Source: Anarhynchus alexandrinus (lineage: Eukaryota > Chordata > Aves > Charadriiformes > Charadriidae). From it: 64,000 bases of DNA. This document shows, piece after piece, positions 47,701 to 61,173 of this stretch. Where the stretch lies: the NCBI GenBank assembly GCA_008711295.1, contig VUYV01000089.1, forward strand, positions 237,270-301,269, read 5' to 3'. The notes under the pieces were generated by a model, which saw nothing but the letters and a program-made list of their open reading frames with translations, was not told the origin of the DNA and searched no databases. Each line of letters starts with the position of its first letter. The stretch's first letter is position 1. Made by a program: the position numbers and the translations under genes.

Positions 47701-50700
47701 TCATGTTAGACATCAATGTTGTATTGCGCTTAGTGAATATTTTGGAGTCCAGACAGATTTTATTAATGCATGTATAATTTTTCATTTTATTCCTGCATTT
47801 AAATGAAAGCAGAAAATATCGTGCTATTAGAAAATCTTTAACCCAATAAATTTAAGACAATTGTTTTCACTGAGAGAAACTGAGCTCTGTGTTGCTATCC
47901 AGAAACAATAAAATCAGGCGTTAATACTTTGTTATGAAAACTATCACTTAATGTTTGGGGAAGTGTCTTTAGGAGCATTAAAGAAGTCATACTGACTGGA
48001 CTGAAAATTGTAAGAGAGTATCATGATTTATAGCAGCTTCTGGCTGTGACCTCATTTGAGTTCATGAAGAAATGAAAGTTATCTCTGAAGGGAAAATTTA
48101 GAGAAATATCTTTGCCAAATTCTTAGGTTAGAAGATTGGCAGGGGGTTGGATTTCTTTTAACATGAATAAACTAGTCCAAAAGGCCCAATGACACAGACA
48201 TTTTAAAAAAACCCTTAGATTGGCAAGATAATTATTAAAGCATATTCGGATAATCTCAGTCAATGTATAACCACAAAAAGGGGCAGAAGTAAAAAGAATG
48301 GTATAGTTCGGATTAGATATCAGCTGTAGCATGAGCCAAGTTACCTTGGTATTGGAAGCAGTCTTGCTTTGTTAACAAGGTATGAGCTAATCTACCTTTG
48401 CAGCTAGCCTAATTAGCTGAGTTAGATCCCTAGTTGTGGTAAATTCAGTTTCAGCAGATGGCTCTGCATTGTGCAGTATATATCCAAAATGGCTAAATAG
48501 AAGGTCAAAAAAGCCATATGAGCCAAAATTAGCTTGAAAGTCGAGAACCAACCCTCATTCATACAGTTACAAGCTAGTATCAAAGTGATCGGACCTGGAA
48601 GGAACATTCTTTGTCAAATGTCGTATTTTATAATTGCTTTATATGATATGCACAGACTTCCCATACTGGCTGGCAGTGTCCTTAGTCTCTCAGAGTAAAA
48701 TTTTTGTGCAGAATTGTACGCGTAAAAAGGTAAGCGGAGGGCTTTAAATTTCGGGGCAGAAAACTTGAAACTGAATCACCGGGGAACCTAACCTTGCTGC
48801 AAGAGGCTATGAGTGCAATGTCCTTGTTTTGAAGCCTATTACTAAACACATTAAAAGCTATTTTTACACTAGTTGAATCCTTGTTGAGTGGTTTCATTCC
48901 TGGAAATAAGTTTAATAAGTATGTATGGAGATGGAAAGATACACCAATCACAACCTGCTCAGTACCTGAGAAAGTGCAATCAAGTCTTCTTCTTGGCCAC
49001 TGCAAAGAGAAATGGGCATTTTTTTGTCTCCAGAGCTGTTCATCTATTGGTGGTTTAGAGAACTCTCAGAGGGACAGGAAGCTTTGGGCTGAGGCAGCAA
49101 TATGAGGATGTCTGACCTCTAATATGGGGGTTGTACCAAGGAAGCAAAGCTTGCCTGCTTCTGTTATTAGTTAGCTGCTTCATCCTTAGGGTTTAATTTC
49201 GCCTGGACGCTAAGAAATCTAGGGGATTATTCTTTTATATTAATCATAAAGGAGATATAGATTTAGGGGCTGTCTGTTACTAGTTTTCTCAAAGGCTTTG
49301 AACAGGGGCCAAATGGCAATGAGAAACATATTTACAACATTTTGGAGTTTCCAGGCAAGGTGGAGTGGTGTTTGGTCCTACTACTGTCGATATGCAGAGA
49401 AACCTATCAGGTCTCTCCTGAAAAACACACTGTAGCTCACTTATGACCATTTTTGTGCATCTGATCTACTCTGCAGAATTCGGAACGTTTTGCAGCTGTT
49501 AGAGTGGTTTGGGAATTTATAATTGTGCTGGTTGTCCAATGAAAATTACTGTTTCTGTAAAATCTAGGCAAGCTTTGGGTAATGTTTGTTACCAATAATT
49601 TTCAAGTTTAAAACAGGTAAGAAATGGAAAAATAGTGTTCCACTGCAGCTCAATTCACCTCAAAACCAATAAAAATCACCTAATGAAAAATTGGCTTTTG
49701 AGTTGGTCTGACAAAGCTGCATGTGGCACGTTCCATTTTAGCATGTCGTCTTATCAGAATAGTAGTTGGGCTTCTTTTCTCTTTTATGCTCTATGCTCAA
49801 AACAAACAACAAATTGTACTATGGAACTCTTCACCGTGGGAAACTCCCGACTCAAAAAAATTACCTTTATTGAAAGGCTGCTCAGTCAAATGCGTGGATG
49901 AAAAGTCCATGAAGAACTGTTGAACATATTGACATTACCTCTAACTCAGGAAATCCTTGAGATGTGAATTTCTGAAGGCTAGAAAGTTATAGCAGGAAAG
50001 TATCTCTATGGGTTAGTGTGTCCTTACTCTTTTCTCTTAGGCATCTACTGTCAGGACTCTGATGTGTTACAGTACATGCACTACTACGTTCCCTGATGTG
50101 CTAAGTATAATGCCCTTCAAATTTTCCTCAGTGCTATGTACAGGAATCAATTGATTTTAGCTAAAATAAACAAAATATAGTTGAGCAGATGGTTTACACA
50201 CAAAAATGAAAACAGCGAGCCACTAAATTGTTCTTTTTAGGTATTATATTGTGATAACAAAAGATAGAGGAATTGTGATGATGCATGAAATAAAGCATGT
50301 TGAAACACTGTAGTAAATTAAAACAAGATATTTTGATTTTTGGAATATTCATAGGTCTTTACTATTTATCGGCAAAGATGAAATATTTCTGAATTTTTAA
50401 ATTCCTTTGGAATGTCCCATTTGACATAAAATTTTGAAATTGCTGTCCTTTGACCATATTGGTGATGAAAAAAAATCTAACATGGTGAAACATGTTTCTA
50501 CACGGAAATTTCATATTTTGATAATTTCCAGCAAGCTGCTGTATTAGGCTGTAGGACTGTATTTCCTTTTTCTGTTAACTGAAGGAAGCTCCCCTGACCT
50601 GAAGCCTGCACATGAAATACCTATGAAACAACCACTGTGTGTGTGAAACAGCTTCTTCTTAGATTCCCATTAATTTCTGAAATGACATCTATGTTCTATG

Positions 50701-51361
50701 GCTGTTTCCTGTAGATCACTTCAATTAGTCTACAATTTTTTTGTGAGAGGCAGTTAATAATGGTTTGGGTCTTTAAGTTATTAAGATACAGTTCATGGTA
50801 ATACATGCAACATCTTGAAAATTACGTAGATTTACTGTCCATGCAGAATGGGCTAAGTACATGTAAATGTACATATTTTTAGTTAAAGCACTCATTGTTA
50901 AACCAGCTGCTTAATTGGTCGACAAAACTGAAATTATTTCCTTTTGTTTCTTGCCTTGCAAAATATGGACATAGAATTAAGATTATGATAATGATGATTG
51001 CCATGCTGAAAATAAATATTTACATTGTAAATAGCACCCAAACACTAATTTAAGCTGAAAACAAGACTATAAGGATTTGACAATCTGTTGGTATTTTGTA
51101 ACAAAATATATTTCCATTTGAGCCACTGAACAGCAAAAAAGTGTTAACCGTCGTTTCTACAATTTTTGGAAAGTTACAAAGATCACAAAGACATGGAAAA
51201 TCCCGGGGTTTAATGCTTTTGTGGAAATATTTCTAAATAGTCAACATAGTGTCATTGTAAAAAATTATAATAATTGCATTTGCAAATTTTTTGCAAGTTC
51301 TTTTTGAAGACACTGTGTGGCTTTGTTTTCAATCCAAATTTGTGAGCCAGTTTGGGAGCCA
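44721..51361. other. Long AT-rich noncoding stretch
   Basis: About 6.6 kb without recognisable repeats, RNA genes or coding. An isolated GCGATCGC palindrome near 47,358 is notable only for its CpG content. Open frames reach 107 codons (minus, 48,682-49,005) and carry no domain. Confidence 0.55.
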
Positions 51362-51383
51362 ACATCAACATGAATGTTGATGT
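51362..51383. repeat. 22-bp near-perfect palindrome
   Basis: ACATCAACAT (51362-51371) and ATGTTGATGT (51374-51383) are exact reverse complements separated by GA. The same TTGATGTGAATG-type text continues rightwards. It could be a dimeric protein-binding site or chance. Confidence 0.85.
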
Positions 51384-51487
51384 GAATGCAAACCATTATG
51401 TTGACGTAGTTACATAATTTTAGTATACATATTCATTTTCTGGCATGTATTTGGAACTATATTTGTGTATTTTCAAAAACTTTTGGC

Positions 51488-51927
51488 TTAGATGACTAAA
51501 TAAAGACCTGCCCCACAGTTGCATTTTCCTATGCCATTCTGATACATATCTGAAATAGCCTGTGATTTTGTCACATTACCAGTCGTTTTCCCCATAGGGG
51601 GATACAATAATCTCCTATTCCCTATTGGCCTATGTAGACGTTGTGAGCTATTTGGGGCAAAACTTGCTCTACTATGGTATGTGCTTGTTCGGGGCCCAGT
51701 ACAGGGAGGCCACTGGAGCGTCCAGGGATTCACACTGTGCCAGTCACAGCTGTGGTGTCACAAGAAATGGGCATGCTAGGTGGTGAAATGTAGTAAAGAA
51801 GGTTGTTTTCCAAAAACCTGTCTGCTTTCTTTGGTGCTTCTGGCAGACGGTCTTTTAGAAACGTGGCTATGATAGGACGTGCAGACACAGCCTGAAATGC
51901 CAGCCCAAACAAGGGCTGAGCAGTCAT
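51488..51927 (-). other. Two overlapping minus-strand open frames, unrecognised
   Basis: A 65-codon frame (51,730-51,927) ends where an 81-codon frame (51,488-51,733) begins, sharing four bases as ATGA. The block has about eight CpG in 480 bases, more than its flanks, so it may be a decayed retrocopy or retroelement fragment. I recognise neither product. The ATGA overlap resembles bacterial operon coupling but has no such meaning in a vertebrate genome. Coding is unlikely. Confidence 0.12.
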
Positions 51928-54900
51928 TTACACTCCAATACGTTCCCCTTGTCTGAAGTCAGAGGTTTACAGCTGCCCATGAGCAGGTCTTGGACTGGGG
52001 TGGGTATGTGAGACATCGTGTCACTGGCAACTGTAGGTATGGGATAAATGACTAACGTTTCTTTTCTTCCTTAACTTACCTGCTCAGTCTCCATTTTGAT
52101 TAGCATTGTTTCCTTTACAACAGTGTTGATGGAAAACAGAAATGTATGTCTTCATTAAAATGTGTCTCTGAGAGAGACCTAGGTACAAATTTTGTGCACC
52201 TCATAGCCAGTTGCCTCATATTCCTAATAGTTAGGCTCTCATAACTGGTAGCTACATTATTCATTTTCTCTCATTTCTTTTCACAGCTCACATTACCTGT
52301 ATTGCTTATTATTAATGTGACTTATTAAAATTTTCCAAAGACTTCTTGATAACTTTCAACTCCTCTTGCCTTCCTACCAATGCAGTTATTATTTTAATCT
52401 TAATATTCATGATAACAATCAGAGCAATTTTTTGATGGCACTGGATGCCTAATCAGAATCAGAAGCTAGTGTTGTTACACAACAATTACAAAGACACAAA
52501 TCCTGTCCAAATGAAAAAAAAAAGAAAGAAACAAAAGCAATGCAGTGTACTGTGTATCAGAATACCATGTAGTAGTCTCATTATTTATCGTTGCTGCAAA
52601 CTCTGGCAGCTTTAGTCCATATATCCCATTTTATTTCTTTAAAATGTGCACATTCTCACGTTGTTCAAAATTAGCATCATACAAGAACATGTAGATTTTT
52701 CTACACAATAATGTTAATAAAATGTATGTTGATACCATGTTCAGATTGTACATAATCAAAGCTGGTGTCTCCCACTTGTCTCTCTAAGTGGTGTTATTTT
52801 GCTCTATTCAAGAGTTTTTCTAAATAGAGTTAATCACACGTTGCCTAAGCACAAGCATGTAAATCGAAGACCTTTAGCTTTGACTCATAGTGCTGTAGGA
52901 TACAGAATCACCTGTGATAAGAGATCTGCCTGTTCATCTGGTCATCTTCTATTGTATTTTCTGATCTGTGTCAGTAAGGTGTACTCTAAAAAGTGGTACA
53001 AATATCTATTAAGCATTAAAGTACTTTGAAGAATTCAGTGACGAATAACCAAATGCATCCTCTACCATATTTGGGAAAGGTAGAGTCATAGGAAAGAGTG
53101 GAAAATACAGAACTGATTTCTAAGGACTCAGCTGTTGAGATAATCCATTTATCAGTTTTTTTCCAACTGTTGTGTATAGCTAGTGAATTAGACTATTTGT
53201 TCTCCCTCTGTTTTGTACTCAGCATATTTTAAACTATGATTGTAGAAAGTTTATTTCAGACTGTACCTAAAGAGTTCAGCCCATTAGTTCTGCCTCCCTA
53301 TTTTACTCGGTGGATAATTTCAGCAAGTCTCTCAGTGTGCATTTTCACTTTGATCGTGCCCTTTCCATCCAGTTCAAGGGAATTAGATGGGTTCTCAAGG
53401 GAGCTAAAGTAACTCTTCAGGTTGGTTTTGTTGAGGTTATTCACTCACTGGTGAAAAAACGGAACACCAACCGGGAAATATAGTAGCATATTTGGATTCC
53501 TTTTCCACTGGGATAATCCTTGAAAACAAAGCTTTGTATGATGTAGATTCATGCAGAATCATAGGACTAAGTGCACCTGGTAGGCAACAGGTGGCAAGTC
53601 ATGTCAGCAACAAGTTTATTTGCTATAGCCAGAGATCTTGTGAATTGTTCACTAAGTACAAAACAGTTTATTTAAGTGGCCTCCAAGGAAAAGTTTGAGA
53701 GAAAGAATAGTTTATGTCACAAATCAGTTTGAAAAGATTGGGTAATTTTTTTCACCTCTTTGACCCGATTGTCTGAAGCATCAGCAACCTCTTCCAATAA
53801 GCTCACAAACCTCAGTGTTAGATGTTTTCTCTAGCACCTTTGTTAACGTCTGTTGAGCTATTTCTACGTGTTAAACTTGCAAGTATCCACACTCCTCTTG
53901 TTTCTTGTACAGAAATCTGCTTCCAGCTTCTATAGCTTACCCTCTTTTGTTAGTTGAAATATTCCTTGGTACATAGACAATCTTAATGTTTATTCTTCAC
54001 TACTTAACCCTGATATGTAGTTTAAGCTATTGTTTGTCCTGTGCATTTTTTTGCCAGATGCTAGAAATCCTGATAAAATCGTATGTCTAGAATCTTTAAA
54101 AAATAATGAATGAAAGTGCAATTCCAGTGGTGTGCTTTCCCATTGTATATAGATAAAACATACAATTTAAAGGACTTAAAAGATTTCAATTGGCTGCACA
54201 GAATACACTTGCATGATAAAGAACAAGCTTTGTGTTCACATTTATTGAAAGAGATAACATATATTTGGTTTTCATTAATATCCTGCTTCTCTGAATTATG
54301 AGTCGGTTGATATGCACCCTTTCTGTCCAAATTTGGGGCTTTGGGGATCTTGGAAAATGAAACATTCTGTAGAGGGTTTGCCTCAGTCTTGTTTTAAACT
54401 CACTCCTTGTCAACCCTCTGCTTTGCAGTGGCGTTTGAAAAAGTTGTTCCATTTGTGATAGCGTCAAATGTATTCAGTGACCATTTATTATAGCAATGTG
54501 TGACAGACGTCTGTTAGAAAGAAGAAAATAGTGCATTTTGCTAAATTAACTATTGAATTTGCCTGGCCCAATCAGACAAGAGGTTTCAATATCACTTGTG
54601 AGACTGCTGGGAAGTGCTATTTAGGAAAAAAAAAATGCTCATTTTCTCAGCGCATACATGGCTATACGTTATCTTTATAGCAGCACCTAAATGCATTAAT
54701 GACTTTCACAGATGAGTTTAGTTCTCCAGTGTTATTACAAAAGATAATGCAGTTTGGTAGCTGTTCCCTGGTGGGTTTCCCTGTTCAGAGATGAGTTTTG
54801 GAGATACCATCAGGTATTGCTACCTTCTATCACAGGAAGATTGCTATTTTTGCTTGTGCTTCGTGCTTGTCTTATGTATTCTCTTTATTCATTTTGTGGT

Positions 54901-57788
54901 TTTATTGAATTTACTGTTATGGATAGTTGGTGAATAAGAGCTAATCTTTAACAGTGTTACAACTGTAACATGTAGATTTTTATGGCTGCATATAGAAATA
55001 TATTGTGTATAGGTTTTACATTAACAATTATGGTACATTGAGGAAGGATACTGGAAATGATGGTGGGTTTTTTTTCTGTGTATGTGGCTATAAATATTCA
55101 TGTTCTTTAACAATATTTAAGAAAATTACAAGTGAAGAAGGATTCGGTGTTGAAGACAGCAAATTTGCTAAAAAGTAGTAACTGTTGGGTGATATAGGAT
55201 GACAGTGTGTTGTTAGGGAAATTGCAGTCAATAGTTCTATGGGTTTTTTTATTTTTATTTTTTAATTTTTTTTTAGCAAATATAGACTAGAGAAGCAGTT
55301 TAAGCTTGACTTGAGAGGAGAGACAAGGTACTAATGGATAGTCAGTGAACACCTGCATTGGTACGATACAAAACTCTAATCAGACTCATGTTTGGCACGA
55401 ATGCTTTGTATAAGTTTTATGTGATGCTAAGGTCTTCTCAGCTTTCATTTCCTGATTTGCTCAGTGGTACACTGCACTGTCTTGAATTATTTTCTGTGAA
55501 CATAGTCCTTGGGACCTTTCATGCCAGCAGTTTCCTGGGCTATGTTGGCCTCGAAAGACTCTCAGAAATTTTCAGGAGCATTTGAAAATCTTCCAGCGTG
55601 AGCAAAAACACTATATTAGTAGATAGCTTATTGAAAAACTAAAAAAATATGCACTATGATGAGCTACAAGAATTTGTTGGAAAAATGATAAAAGAAAATA
55701 ATAAAAAAAAAAATGCCAGGACAATGCCTGTGCATGACTTGCTCTGTTTTTCCCTTCCAAAAAGAAAGAAACAAACAAAAATTCTGCTCAAAAACTCTTC
55801 AACTTTTAATGAGAATTTCTGATCCTAATTAAAATATTTATGTATTTTTATAGTTATCAGATAGCAAGGTAAAATATATCTTTACTAGAAACACTTTTTA
55901 ATTATTTAATTGTTATGTTTCTTATTTCAGCTTTTCTGTTTTTAATCAGAAATGTAGTCCAAGTATTTTGTCAAGTTCTGTTCTATGGAGATTAAAATAT
56001 GAAGGCAATTCTAGCACATATTAGAAATTTTTTGAATTGAGATGATATAGCAAGTTTACTGCTACACAATGTGTTGTCTTTATGGCTAGCATCTCAGTGT
56101 GAACTGGGGCTGAAAGTGGTATATTCCTTCAGTAAGGGTGGAAAATGCTCCTCTTACGGTACTGTGCAGTGTTTCAGATGAAGCACAAATAATTATAATG
56201 CGTAATTGAATACAGAAAGATTGGGAAAAGTGGCTGAGTCTATGTAAGCCTTTGTGTAGTCTTACACAGTGTATGTGTGGCTGCGTATCTAATGTTTTTT
56301 GGGGGGTTGTTTTTAAGATTAAATGCCTTTAGCAAGGCGGCCCAAGGGGTAACAGGACCCCTGTCCATGAGGCAGTTTCAGTTACAAAGGTATATAGCAA
56401 AGCACTGTAACAGAAAAGTTGAACTCCAAGGCCTCTTCTACACGTAGGTCTGTCACAGATATACTTGCGGGTTAAAATAAAGGATTGCTGCATGTGGAAG
56501 TAATGTCATTTTTATGTAAGAACTCTGACTTCTGGCTTCCTTGTTCTTCCCATTCTACTGTTGGAGTGACCTGGGAAAACACAATGTTCACGCTTATGCT
56601 GAATCCCTTTTGGAAAGTTCAACATAACTATAAAGCAGCTTTTGACTAGTGAAAACAAATTGTGTTTCTCATATAAGAGAGTGAAGCTCACAGAAGAGAA
56701 TGAAGGTCAAAAGGTAAACTCAACTTCCTGCAGCAAATGTTTTTTGATCTGATTGCTGTTCAGAAGACAAGCACAGCTTTCCCTTTCAGTGCATGTCGAA
56801 GCAAGAGGTGTCATCTAGCTAAAATATCCATAAAACCTTCGCCAATACGCTTTTACTTTCTGACTTTACGTTTTGTGGTTTGTTTGTATTCAAAATTTTC
56901 TGTGAATGGATCACTTCTATATTGTACAGCAAAAAAAGGAAAAGGAATGCAAAAAGTGAAATGAAGAAACATGATTTGATAGGAAAATTATTACTCAGTG
57001 ACATAGAGAAAGCGATTGGGAAGAGACAGAAAGAAAAATATCCACCAGAAATCAGACCTACCAGCAAAGAAATAGTATCAGAGTTAGAAGTAGTAAAATT
57101 ATTAATTTACATTGTTTTGGAAGTTGTTTCCATTGATTTAATCATACAGTCTCCTAATGCATTCTGATTCTGCTGTTTTCGCTGCAGTCTCTGGCTCTAA
57201 TTAAGGCATGGAGATTTGATTTCAGAACCTGATTGTTACCTTGAAGCTGTTCTTCTGGACTCTGTTAATGGTTTGTCAAAACCTTCTTTAGTATGCTGAA
57301 CTTTGCAAGAAATCTAGTGAGAAGCAGTTTCTTGTTATAGGATTTTAGCATCTGTTCTTCATACTCAGGAGCAAAAAGTGCTGAGACCATGAAAAGAAGC
57401 TGGCAATCGGGCTAGGTAAATGGGAGGGAGACACATTTTTCTTATATAGAGAACATCCCTCTTTTCCCCCGTGCAAGACATGCAAACGTTACTGGCAATA
57501 AAATGGAAGTTTCAGCAAAGCACCCATGGACTCTATGACTCTGGGGGCACAAAATTACCTTCATATGTTATACAGGTGGCTCCTCCATCAGTGTCAGTTA
57601 ATATTTAGTACGCAAATGTGGGAACTATGAGCTGTCTGTGCTCTATTACTACATTGAAGAGAAAATACTCATACTCCACAGGCTATTAGAGTGAAACTAG
57701 TTATTATTCTTAAAGGTTAATTTGGGGGAGTCTTTTTTTTTTTTGTTACAGAGGGTCATGCCTTGGAAAAGACTTATTTAACAAGAAC
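51928..57788. other. AT-rich noncoding DNA
   Basis: No gene, RNA gene or interspersed repeat recognised. Lysine/glutamate-rich frames near 56,880-57,167 follow from A-rich composition and have no recognisable domain. Confidence 0.55.
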
Positions 57789-57828
57789 AAAAGAAAAAGA
57801 AGAGAAAGAAAAAGGAAGAGGGAGAGAG
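57789..57828 (+). repeat. Uninterrupted 40-base polypurine tract
   Basis: Only A and G over 40 bases, rich in AAGAAAAAG, GAGAAAG and GGAGAGAG. Its complement is pyrimidine-only, so triplex formation is possible. It is likely a decayed (GAAA/GA)n repeat. Confidence 0.9.
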
Positions 57829-60802
57829 TTAAAGTGGTGGCTTTAGACCAAAAATGCTAATACTTTATCCTTTCCTCTCTTCAAGATAAGTGACTGCATA
57901 AGTACTATTTATTTTCCAAAATAAAAATCACAGAATGAATTGACTCTTGTTTTTTTTTTTTCTGTGAATCCAACCACTACAGCTTTTAATGATACTGTGG
58001 CTTTCCTGGCTGGATCCAGAGTTGGTTTTAATTGCTGTTACTGTTTTTAATTACTGAATTCACTTTTATTTGTTGAAGTCACAGATTTTTTGTATTTATC
58101 AATGGAAGGGTGCATGAAGAGATCATAGCAGAATTATGCGATTAAAATCCTAGTCTCAATTAAGTGAAACAACGCACATATTGTCACTAAAACTATTTCT
58201 TTTCTCCTCTTTAATTTGCTCTACCTAATTAGTTATAATGTAGAGGCAAGAAAAATCCCCAACTTTTATTATTAAGCTTTGTAAGTTAGGGCCTTACTTC
58301 ATCACTTCATCCACTTTGAACAGTGCCTTTACACGCAAGTAATTCTACTCTTGCAGTGATTGGGATTACTTATATGGCAAGAAAGTACTTAGGGAATGAG
58401 GATGTTAGACTCCCGACTTGAATAATGAGATGAGGTGCTTTGAAAATGTTTAAGTAGGTGGGTAGGGTAGCAAAGATTTTACAGATGTATCATGGAGAAG
58501 TTAAAGCACTCATTATTTGAAAAGCAAAAGATGAGTTCCTTCAACTTAGTAAAGCAACGCAATACCCATTCTTGAATGCTTCCAGCATTGGTCTCGCTCT
58601 GTTTGTTCTGAAGTGGGAATCCAGTTGATGATCATTGAAATCAAATAAGCTGGCCTTCTTTTCACATTCATAGCGTATTGAATACATTATGGAAAAACTG
58701 TTATGACAGTTGTATTCATCTGTTACATTTTTGGAAAATGGAACATCTCATTCTTCTGTCCTTTTTCATGTGTGCCCGTAGGCAGACATGTCATTTCACT
58801 TACTTGAACTGCCTCATACTTCCGTTATCCATTCAAGTTTAACTGTCTGCCTGAAAACTTTCATTGCTAATGGTGGCTATTTAGAAATGTGATGGACTGA
58901 TAATTAGAGTTGCACAGGCAATGTTCCCTTTTAAATCTAAGGCAAGTTTGGTCAAATTTTAGCAAAGTCTTCTGCCGTGCTTACTAGCTGTGTAAGGCTT
59001 TGATTTAGGCTCTATCAGAGGTGGATGAATGTTTTCAGTTTGCTTTGGTTTCTTTCAGAGCCTTTGGCACAATTCTTGGTTTCTTGGATTTTCCATAACA
59101 CCATCTTTCTAAAAACACCTTAGTAGCTTTCAAAATATGTGCTGAGATTGTCGTCCGTTCTAGCTTTGAATTTAATTTGTGGTGCAAGTGATAAAAGTGA
59201 TAAAAATACAGACCTTTATTATTAAGATTTGATAGTAATGCGGCAATCTCTCCCAGAGCTGTTGCAATTTTAACTCAATCTATGAGGGTAACGTTGCTGT
59301 TTTTGCCAGGTTTCCTGGGGATTCGTTATGGGAAAAGAAATCCAACTTTATATGCAACTCTGGTGATAGAATGACTTAAACATGTGCTGGAAAGGACTAT
59401 AACTAGTATGCCTGGAGGTATTTCCCTTGAGGTTCAAACTGCCCTACAGCTATCCTTGTTATTATATACCCTACTCCTCTTAGGATTCCCATTTTCTTTG
59501 TTGAGTACAAAATCAAGTTAATTCATAGTCTTTCTGTTAACGCATAATCATGAAGTTTTGCAAATGAAATATTACAAAGTGTGATAGGTCCTCAAAAAAG
59601 CACTGCATTTATGAAAAGCAGTTTCAACATGACTTCTTTAATTATATATGCAAGTAATATGCATTGGAAGAACTGGCATCAAATTTCTGACTGCATTTGA
59701 AGTTGCTCCTTCTACAGTCTCTTAAAGAATGGGAGAATAAGATGGGTTTAAAATTGCATTATTAGGGCTCGCAGTTCCTAGTAGTCTCTTTCGTTAAAGA
59801 TATGGGCATATGCATGTTTTTCTTGAAAACCAAAAGCAGTATATAGCAACTGTACTGTTAACGTTTCCAAAACAGTTATTAAAAAAAAACAAAACGTAAG
59901 CAAAAGAATGACCATATGCAATTTATTTTTTACAACAAGGGGGGTGTGTGTGGTCCACTAAGAAAAAATAATCTGCAAAATAATAAAACTTTTAATAGTC
60001 AGGTTGGGTTTAGTGAAGGTACTGGCATATAGTCATCTTTCTACCTAGCAGGGTGTTAGTAAGAGCAATTAAGCTATGTTACTTTGAGCTTTTCCTAGTG
60101 GTATTGAAGAGTTTGGGTGTAGGAATGTACGCATTTATCACATGGTTCTAACAGCTTGCTTTTGAATACCCAAACCTTTTCAGCAAACAGAATCATTACA
60201 TTCTAAAACTTTCCTTGGATTGCAATGACTGGACCTCTTCCTTCTCTGACAAAGTTTTATGTCAGGAGCTATGAGCCTTTTACCTTTTTACAGACTCTGG
60301 AGGCCTTGTTGCTCTAGCAAGGTACCTGTACTTCACGACAGCTTGGATACCCCTTTTCTTGGCTTACAGGAAAGTCTTGGTTTGAACTACCGTGTGTGAC
60401 TGAACCGTAAACTAACAAGCACGCAGACTTTGTTCCAAAAAAACCCCACTTTTTATTTCAAACAATTTAAGAAATAGACTAAGGAAATAAATACATTTCC
60501 TCACCTCATTTCTTGACACCTCTCAGCAAAAAAGGCAGAGTTGCTTATGGCACCTAAAAGTCTTCAGTTCTCTTTATCAGTATCTTCTGGAACGTGGAGT
60601 TTCTGTTTTGTACCTGCAGTCATATTCCATCTGCTCTCTTTTTAAGAAAAAGCAAATCATGACTAAGCCTCACTTTATAAATTATAGTAATTTTTTGTTA
60701 GATGCCCTTCTGATTGGTCTTATCAGATGGTTAAAAAATACCTCATCATCTAGTTTATTACTAGCTACCGCTCTCATGCCACAAAAGTTGGGAAGACACA
60801 CT
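57829..60802. other. AT-rich noncoding DNA
   Basis: Nothing recognised. Scattered short A and T homopolymers are present. A 173-codon plus-strand frame starting at 60,608 runs into the CR1 fragment that follows and is not a gene. Confidence 0.55.
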
Positions 60803-61173
60803 ACTGGGGTTGTTCAGCCTGGAGAAGAGAAGGCTCTGGGGAGACCTTATTGCAGCATTTCAGTACTTAAAGGGGGCCTACAGGAAGGTTGGGAAGGACT
60901 CTTTATCAGGGAGTGTAGTGGTAGGATGAAGGGTAATGGCTTTAAACTAAAAGAGGGAAGATTTAGACTAGATATAAGGAAGAAATTTTTTACACTGGAA
61001 CAGGTTGCCCAGAGAGGTGGTAGTTGTCCCATACCTGGAAACATTCAAGGTCCGGTTGGACGGGGCTCTGAGCAACCTGATCTAGTTGAAGATGTTCCTG
61101 CTTATTGCAGGGGAGGTTGGACTAGGTGACCTTTAAAGGTCCCTTCCAATACAAACTATTCTATGATTCTATA
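60803..61173 (+). mobile_element. CR1 LINE, 3' fragment
   Basis: Sense CR1 beginning in the end of ORF2 (TTCAGCCTGGAGAAGAGAAG, GGGGAGACCTTATTG, CAGTACTTAAAGGGGGC). The 3' UTR follows: TAGACTAGATATAAGGAAGA, AACAGGTTGCCCAGAGAGG, GGACGGGGCTCTGAGCAACC, TGCAGGGGAGGTTGGACTAG and CCCTTCCAATAC. It ends in two near-tandem octamers, ATTCTATG and ATTCTATA. A short stretch that normally precedes the ACTGGAACAGG block appears to be missing. The long frame across it is spurious, since this part of CR1 is mostly untranslated. Confidence 0.94.

Noticed and set aside
60608..61129. 173-codon plus-strand open frame
   Set aside because: Most of it runs through CR1 3' sequence that is not translated in this frame. 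It is a chance opening across a unique/repeat junction.
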